Assembly (NCBI GenBank): GCA_030447945.1
Contig: JAUJNV010000066.1
Span: 1 to 11,286, forward strand
DNA length: 11,286 bases
Direction of reading: 5' to 3'
DNA from: Fimbriimonas sp.
Lineage (GTDB): Bacteria; Armatimonadota; Fimbriimonadia; Fimbriimonadales; Fimbriimonadaceae
How positions within the stretch are numbered: position 1 is the stretch's first letter; each line of letters starts with the position of its first letter. Positions 7,951-11,286 of the stretch are shown one piece after another. The notes beneath the pieces were generated by a model that saw only the letters and a list, made by a program, of their open reading frames with translations, was not told the origin of the DNA and did not search any database. The position numbers and the translations under genes were made by a program.

Positions 7951-8265
7951 TCAGTCTTGGGGGGTCCGGGCTCCCGCCGCGAGGGAGTCCAGGCTCCGCG
8001 CCAAGACGCGAAGGGTCTGGCGGTTGAGGGAGCAGCACATCTGCTTGCCCTGGCGCTCGATTCGAATCACACCGGCGTTGCGGAGCTCGTGGAGGTGGTG
8101 GGATATCGTCGAGTTGATCTTCTCGGTCCCCGCGACCTGACGACACACCTCGCCCGCGCTCGGAGCGGAGGTCTCACAACGTGAAAGAAACTCCGCGATC
8201 TGGAGCCGGGTCGGATCACCGAGCGCCTTCATGGCCTCGGACAGGAGGCTCGCGTTACCAGCCAT
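7951..8265 (-). CDS. ArsR/SmtB-family winged-helix transcriptional regulator
   Basis: This 104-residue protein has the compact ArsR fold: LGDPTRLQIAEFLSR (residues 15-29) as the first helices, SAGEVCRQVAGTEKINSTIS leading into the recognition helix SHHLHELRNAGVIRIERQGKQM (55-76), and the beta wing ending CCSLN. It is a dimeric DNA-binding repressor by family. The classical metal site ELCVCDL is absent, and the four cysteines (30, 41, 77, 78) do not form a pattern I know, so the signal is unknown. It precedes the methyltransferase gene by 44 bases and probably controls that pair. It starts 63 bases after ccmD ends, in an unusually AT-rich gap, and has no clear ribosome-binding site, which fits a leaderless or near-leaderless message. 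Confidence 0.9.
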   Translation of the reverse strand: MAGNASLLSEAMKALGDPTRLQIAEFLSRCETSAPSAGEVCRQVAGTEKINSTISHHLHELRNAGVIRIERQGKQMCCSLNRQTLRVLARSLDSLAAGARTPQD

Positions 8266-8277
8266 GAAAGCAACTGT

Positions 8278-8283
8278 ATCATA
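8278..8283 (-). promoter_or_regulatory. Candidate -10 box upstream of the ArsR-type gene
   Basis: TATGAT on the minus strand, inside an AT-rich patch (8276-8290) that stands out in this GC-rich window, begins 18 bases and ends 12 bases before the ATG at 8265. Transcription would begin only a few bases before the ATG. The matching -35 position (about 8301-8307) has only a weak match. The same patch could carry the regulator's own operator. Confidence 0.35.
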
Positions 8284-8328
8284 TATTTCGACAAAGCACG
8301 AATTGACGTCGGGCCGTATCCGAAGCCC

Positions 8329-8457
8329 CTACCGCGCCTGTCCCCGCAGACGCTCTTCAACCTCTTGGACCTTCTTCTCAGTCCTCAGGCTGTAGAGGAA
8401 CAGGCCGAACCACACCAACAGGGGCGGGATCGCCGCCACGTATTTCCAGTTTTCCAT
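8329..8457 (-). CDS. ccmD: CcmD-type small haem exporter adaptor protein
   Basis: A 42-residue protein starts MENWKYVAAIPPLLVWFGLF, has one membrane helix (residues about 7-24) and then a charged helical tail (RTEKKVQEVEERLRG). This is the size, topology and gene position of CcmD, which in the cytochrome c maturation pathway helps release haem-loaded CcmE from the CcmABC complex. GGAGG lies six bases before the ATG, a clear ribosome-binding site located inside ccmC. The gene is shorter than most ORF cut-offs and overlaps the 3' end of ccmC by 80 bases in another frame. Confidence 0.85.
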   Translation of the reverse strand: MENWKYVAAIPPLLVWFGLFLYSLRTEKKVQEVEERLRGQAR

Positions 8458-9124
8458 CGAGGTCCTCCAAGGCGGTTTCGAGCTGACTCGCGCGCACCCG
8501 CGCGCGGTAGAGCCCGTAGGTGAATACGGCGAGCATTACCAGAACCCCGATCATGGCGTTCCGATAGTCGGGACCCATAAGCCCCTCCTGAACGGTACGC
8601 ACGGGATGGAACGAGGTCTGCTCCACCGACTTCAGACGGGGAAATACAAAGGTCAGAAACAGCACCGGGAGCGCGCTGGCGAGGGAGTACGCCGCTGCGA
8701 CCGCCGCCCGCCGTGCCGGGTCGGAGAACGCGGCGCGTAGGGCGAAGTAGGCTCCGAGGAACAGCAGCACGAGCGCGTACGACGTCTGGCGAGGGTCCTG
8801 CTGCCACCACGCATTCCACTGCACCCGCGAAAACAGCATGCCCGTGACCATGGTGAGCACGCCGAACAGGAGCGCCATCTCGCCGGCCGCCGCCGCCCGG
8901 ACGTCCCACTTCGGATCTCGTCCTTGGAGGTACCGCCACGAGAGGTAGGGCGCGACGAGCACCCAGCCGGTCGCGAGCATCGCCGCCGGGAAGTGCCACA
9001 GGAAAATGCGCGCGAGGCCCGGCTGCTCGAACCCCGACAGATCCGGAACGAGGAACGTCCAGACCGTTACCGCCCCCATCAGCAAGCCAATCAAAGCGCG
9101 AGAAATGGTCTTCAACTCTTCCAC
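8378..9124 (-). CDS. ccmC: Cytochrome c biogenesis haem-handling membrane protein CcmC
   Basis: The 248-residue protein has about six membrane helices and the tryptophan-rich haem-binding segment of the CcmC/CcmF/CcsA family, here WNAWWQQDPRQTSYALVLLF (about residues 104-123). The first conserved histidine lies in FLWHFPAAML and the second in TSFHPVRT, the two usual axial haem ligands of CcmC. It takes part in haem transfer to CcmE in the cytoplasmic membrane. A GTG at 9124 is the likely start, because it overlaps the end of ccmB by 13 bases and gives the normal N-terminus (EELKTISRALIGLLMGAV). The open frame upstream to 9658 is only ccmB in another frame. The tryptophan motif deviates from the common WGxWWxWDxRLT form (Gln in place of Trp and Leu). 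The last ~26 residues lie opposite ccmD in a second frame and look like read-through text. Confidence 0.88.
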   Translation of the reverse strand: MEELKTISRALIGLLMGAVTVWTFLVPDLSGFEQPGLARIFLWHFPAAMLATGWVLVAPYLSWRYLQGRDPKWDVRAAAAGEMALLFGVLTMVTGMLFSRVQWNAWWQQDPRQTSYALVLLFLGAYFALRAAFSDPARRAAVAAAYSLASALPVLFLTFVFPRLKSVEQTSFHPVRTVQEGLMGPDYRNAMIGVLVMLAVFTYGLYRARVRASQLETALEDLDGKLEIRGGDPAPVGVVRPVPLQPED

Positions 9125-9792
9125 ACCGCCGCAAAAAGATACGGCCCCGTCGCCCACGTCAGCGCCGCGTACCCCACGAGGCCCACCGCCTCTCGCGCGT
9201 TCCCGTCCGTGCCGGGGTCGCCCAGCGCTTCCCGCATCCCCTGCACGCCCAGAAACGTGAGCGGCAGCAGAAGCGGAAGCGCGATCGCCCCTACGAGCGC
9301 CGCGCGGCTCGCCGCCTGCGCCACGAGCGCACCGCAGAGGGTGACCGAGCCCGCGAGCGCGATGCATCCCCCTCCTATCACTACGAGATAGAGCCACGGC
9401 CTGCTCACCGAGATGTCGCTCAGCAGGAAGAAGAGCCCGCTCAAGGTCAGCGCGGTCAGCCCCATGAGCACGAGATTGAAAAGCGCCTTCCCCCAAAAAA
9501 CGGCGTGGGGCCGCGCCACGAGGCGCAGGAGGTCGGCCGTCCCCCCTTCTTCCTCGGCCAAAAAGGCGCGGGGAAGAGCCACGACGGAGGAGAAGATGAG
9601 CGCCGCCCAAAGGAGGCTGGCCGCGACACCCTCCTGACCATCCAAGCTGCGCCCCCACGAAGCGAAGGAGATCGTCGACACCGTGCAGACGCCGAAGAGC
9701 GTCGCCGCCATAAGTCCCGCGCGGGCGCGGAGTTCGCTACGCAGTTCCTTCGCGAACACGGCCCTGATCTCGGCGAGCCACTCGGGGCTCAT
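9112..9792 (-). CDS. ccmB: Haem exporter ABC transporter permease CcmB
   Basis: A 226-residue integral membrane protein with about six hydrophobic helices and the text pattern of CcmB: a cytoplasmic N-terminus EWLAEIRAVFAKELRSELR, then FLAEEEGGTADLLRLVARPHAVFWGKALFN (residues about 78-107) and a late segment ALVGAIALPLLLPLTFLG. About 220 residues is the family norm. It pairs with CcmA as the ABC module that drives release of haem-loaded CcmE. It starts 33 bases after ccmA ends and overlaps ccmC by 13 bases, so the three are one operon. GGAG lies a few bases before the ATG. Confidence 0.92.
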   Translation of the reverse strand: MSPEWLAEIRAVFAKELRSELRARAGLMAATLFGVCTVSTISFASWGRSLDGQEGVAASLLWAALIFSSVVALPRAFLAEEEGGTADLLRLVARPHAVFWGKALFNLVLMGLTALTLSGLFFLLSDISVSRPWLYLVVIGGGCIALAGSVTLCGALVAQAASRAALVGAIALPLLLPLTFLGVQGMREALGDPGTDGNAREAVGLVGYAALTWATGPYLFAAVWKS

Positions 9793-9825
9793 GGGAGGCT
9801 CCGGAAGATGCGCGGGACGCGCACG

Positions 9826-10407
9826 CTACTCGCCCAAGCGGAGCTCATGCGTCGCCAGCCTCCTTTCCGCCGGGTCGTTCGTGGCGAGGACGAGCGCGCC
9901 CCGCCCCCGCTGCTCCCGGACGATCTCCTCCACCAGCTCTCGGCCCTGTTCGTCCAGCCCCGCGCCGGGTTCGTCCAAGAGCAGGACGGCAGGGCGCGCC
10001 TGGAGCGCAATGGCGAGCCTCAGGCGCGCGCGCATGCCGGTGGAGAGCTTCGCGGCGAGCACTCCGGCCGCGCTCGCCAGACCGACTTGCGCCAGCATCT
10101 CGTCGACGCGTGGCTCGCACCCTCGGGCTTGGGCCGTGAACTGCAGATGCTCCGCCGGGGTGAGGGTCGGGTAGAGCCCGGCCTCGACGGCGGCCATCCC
10201 GAGCGTACGTCGCGGGTCGCCCTCCGGCAGGCGAACTCTCCCCTCGGTCGGATGCACGAGCCCCGCGAGGGTGCGCAGCAGCGTCGACTTGCCCGAGCCG
10301 TTCGCCCCGGTCACCACGAGAGCGTCCCCCGGCGGCAGCGAAAACGAAACCCCCCGAAAGAGCCATCGCCCCCCCAACCGCTTCCCCACCCCCTCCGCCG
10401 CCAACAC
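9826..10407 (-). CDS. ccmA: Haem exporter ABC ATP-binding protein CcmA
   Basis: This 193-residue ABC ATPase has Walker A GANGSGKST (34-42), the signature LSTGMRARLRLA (121-132) and Walker B AVLLLDEPGAGLD (140-152). It is short, as CcmA is (about 200 residues), and precedes ccmB. It would power the CcmAB complex. The H-loop, where most ABC proteins have histidine, reads ATNDPAE, with Asn at 177. I chose GTG at 10407 because the product then begins LAAEGVGKRLGGRW, the normal CcmA N-terminus. The longer frame from ATG 10446 would translate a palindromic intergenic repeat (10421-10438), which is unlikely. No clear ribosome-binding site is seen before the GTG. It is the first gene of ccmABCD. Confidence 0.9.
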   Translation of the reverse strand: MLAAEGVGKRLGGRWLFRGVSFSLPPGDALVVTGANGSGKSTLLRTLAGLVHPTEGRVRLPEGDPRRTLGMAAVEAGLYPTLTPAEHLQFTAQARGCEPRVDEMLAQVGLASAAGVLAAKLSTGMRARLRLAIALQARPAVLLLDEPGAGLDEQGRELVEEIVREQRGRGALVLATNDPAERRLATHELRLGE

Positions 10408-10420
10408 ACCCCATTGTAGC

Positions 10421-10438
10421 GGCAGAGCGTGCTCTGCC
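10421..10438. repeat. Short perfect palindrome at the ccmA start
   Basis: GGCAGAGC and GCTCTGCC surround a 2-base centre, just upstream of the preferred ccmA start. Short palindromes of this sort commonly belong to dispersed intergenic repeat families. It also marks the left side of the joint with the broken Hsp20 gene. Confidence 0.7.
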
Positions 10439-10460
10439 TCCATCACCCGGGTCGTGGCCG

Positions 10461-10640
10461 GACCACGCCCGGCCGCTCTGGAGCGAGTACGGGCTCGGGC
10501 ACTACTACCGCACGTTCGAGCTCGGGTCGAAGGTCGACGCCGACGGGATCAAGGCCGAGCTGCGCGACGGCGTGCTGTCGCTGTACGTCCCCAAGGCCGA
10601 GTCGGCCAAGGCGCGTAAGGTCAAGGTGCAGGGCGCGTGA
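10461..10640 (+). pseudogene. C-terminal fragment of an Hsp20 small heat-shock protein
   Basis: The frame reads HARPLWSEYGLGHYYRTF, then a beta-strand stretch FELGSKVDADGIKAELRDGV and LSLYVPKAESAKARKVKVQGA before a TGA at 10638-10640. This is the second half of an alpha-crystallin domain: the strand after the dimerisation loop, the A-x-x-x-DGVL motif and the final VPK strand. About 59 residues are recognisable; a whole Hsp20 has about 140-150. No start codon lies in this frame nearby, and the text upstream of about 10461 does not match the family, so the gene is headless. It is either a deletion remnant or an assembly joint. The intact protein would be an ATP-independent holdase. Confidence 0.8.
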
Positions 10641-10650
10641 GTGATCCGTA

Positions 10651-10733
10651 CGTAATGCCTGATGCCTATTCCGTAAGAGGACGGGACGGGAGCGCTCCCG
10701 GCTCCTCTTACGGAATAGGCATCAGGCATTACG
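10651..10733. terminator. Very strong 83-base hairpin after the Hsp20 fragment
   Basis: Bases 10651-10680 and 10704-10733 are perfect 30-base inverted copies. The 23 bases between them contain a further palindrome, CGGGAGCGCTCCCG, so the whole folds as one long stem with a small bulge. It lies 10 bases after the Hsp20 stop and 32 bases before the next start. No T run follows. It may terminate the Hsp20 transcript, protect an mRNA end or be a palindromic repeat element; the inner words ATGCCTGATGCCT are themselves a short direct repeat. Confidence 0.75.
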
Positions 10734-10765
10734 CGGCGTATGCTGCGGCTTTCCGGAGGTGTGCA

Positions 10766-11050
10766 GTGCCCGTTTACGTGTACCGGATCGTGCGGCCCGC
10801 GTCCGACGCCCGGCCGGAGGAGACGTTCGAGCTGCGGCAGTCGATCAACGACCCGCCGCTGACCGCCCACCCGCAGACCGGCGAGCCGGTCGAGCGGGTG
10901 CTGATGCCGCCGGCCATCGCCAGCAACAAGCTCGGGAACGCGGCGATCAACTCCAGCGGGCTGACGAAGTACGTCAAGACGTCCGACGGCACGTACGAGC
11001 GGCAGGCCGGCACCGGCGGGCCGAAGGTGCTCAACCCGCACGACCCCTGA
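10766..11050 (+). CDS. FmdB-like small protein lacking the zinc-ribbon cysteines
   Basis: The 94-residue product begins MPVYVYRIVRP and continues EETFELRQSINDPPLTAHP, then TGEPVERVLMPPAI. This matches the framework of FmdB-type zinc-ribbon proteins (MPxYxYxC..C...Fe..qs..DPPLt.CP.CG.pv.R), but every zinc cysteine is replaced: the protein has no cysteine at all. The C-terminal part has SGLTKYVKTSDGTYERQAGTG, a feature I associate with the Planctomycetota versions of this family. GGAGG stands six bases before a GTG start. The function is unknown even for the zinc-binding relatives, which are linked to regulation or quality control only by name. It is followed by a secreted protein gene after 27 bases, possibly in one operon. 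Confidence 0.75.
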   Translation: MPVYVYRIVRPASDARPEETFELRQSINDPPLTAHPQTGEPVERVLMPPAIASNKLGNAAINSSGLTKYVKTSDGTYERQAGTGGPKVLNPHDP

Positions 11051-11077
11051 CCGGTCGGCCCGTTCCGAGGAGTACGG

Positions 11078-11286
11078 ATGAGCAGGACGTTTGCGGTCGC
11101 GGCAGTCGCAGTCCTCCTTTGGGCATCCCTCCCCTCGCCCGCCCGGGCCGCCGACGCGGCCAACCCCGCGTCGAAGCCCGCGCCCGAGCACTGGGCGGTG
11201 CTGGCTCCCCACTTCACGCCACCACCCGAGTACGCGGGCAAGCTCGGCTCCTACCGGTCGCCGCTGCTGTTCGACGACGGCACGCC
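11078..11286 (+). CDS. Secreted protein, probable alpha/beta-hydrolase-type esterase (partial)
   Basis: Only the first 69 codons are visible. They encode a signal peptide (MSRTFAVAAVAVLLWASLP, cleavage near ARAAD), a Pro/Ala linker, and PEHWAVLAPHFTPPPEYAGK, then LGSYRSPLLFDDGT. Text of the form EYAGxxGxYRSPLLFxDGT opens a group of secreted planctomycete-type alpha/beta hydrolases (acetylxylan-esterase or prolyl-oligopeptidase-like), but no catalytic residues fall inside the window, so the call is provisional. GAGGAG lies five bases before the ATG. Confidence 0.6.
   Translation, partial: MSRTFAVAAVAVLLWASLPSPARAADAANPASKPAPEHWAVLAPHFTPPPEYAGKLGSYRSPLLFDDGT

Noticed and set aside
7951..8265. 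Arsenic resistance operon
   Set aside because: The ArsR-type protein lacks the classical metal site, and no arsB, arsC or arsM-like gene is adjacent; the methyltransferase shows no ArsM cysteine pattern.
9125..9658. Upstream extension of the ccmC frame
   Set aside because: The extension is ccmB read out of frame; the CcmC N-terminus begins at the GTG at 9124.
9505..10419. Plus-strand open frame of 304 codons
   Set aside because: It spans the antisense of ccmB and ccmA and ends near the ccmA start, with no motif; a shadow frame.
10408..10446. Longer ccmA N-terminus from ATG 10446
   Set aside because: It would translate a palindromic intergenic repeat and adds residues that CcmA proteins do not have.
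10651..10733. CRISPR-like repeat
   Set aside because: Only one inverted pair is present, with no array of equally spaced direct repeats and no cas genes.

Overview
The window is GC-rich bacterial DNA with no rRNA, tRNA or CRISPR array and nothing that looks like phage or a transposase. The gene content (basic-secretory-protein peptidase, DUF2891, GH71/99-like glycosidase, a cysteine-free FmdB-like protein, many palindromic intergenic repeats) suggests a Planctomycetota- or Armatimonadota-like environmental bacterium, probably from a metagenome. That placement is inference from family habits; no marker gene is present.

Layout, left to right. (1) 1-1475, minus strand: a secreted zinc-peptidase-like gene of the plant/bacterial basic secretory protein family, followed with a 4-base overlap by a DUF2891 gene that runs off the left edge. 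(2) 1476-1875: no intact gene; possibly a degraded prepilin-like tail. (3) 1876-2901, minus: a two-domain O-methyltransferase. (4) 2902-3115: intergenic DNA with short direct and inverted word repeats. (5) 3116-4835, plus: a DEAD-box RNA helicase with a DbpA-type C-terminal RNA-binding domain, split by many small indels although its motifs survive. (6) 4895-7058, plus: a secreted multi-domain GH71/99-like glycosidase whose first ~470 bases carry the same kind of indels and whose remainder is clean. (7) 7059-7150: a large inverted repeat between convergent genes. (8) 7151-10407, minus: a cytochrome c maturation cluster ccmA-ccmB-ccmC-ccmD, including a 42-residue CcmD, followed by an ArsR-type regulator and a class I SAM methyltransferase. 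(9) 10408-11286, plus: a palindrome at the ccmA start, then abruptly the C-terminal half of an Hsp20 chaperone without its start, a very strong 83-base hairpin, a cysteine-free FmdB-like protein, and the start of a secreted protein that runs off the right edge.

Functionally the clearest unit is ccmABCD: CcmA and CcmB form the ABC part, CcmC handles haem, and CcmD is the small membrane adaptor used to load haem on CcmE. CcmE, CcmF and CcmH are not in the window. The ArsR/methyltransferase pair is probably a separate small operon with its own AT-rich, possibly leaderless promoter.

The main cautions are structural. A cluster of frameshifts lies between about 3388 and 5362, several of them in G runs, which looks more like consensus error than gene decay. 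The headless Hsp20 fragment at about 10440-10461 looks like a deletion or assembly joint. I did not find a convincing new multi-gene system; the most interesting signals are the diverse palindromic repeats, the probable CTG start of the peptidase gene, the 80-base ccmC/ccmD overlap, and the domain insertion in the glycosidase.
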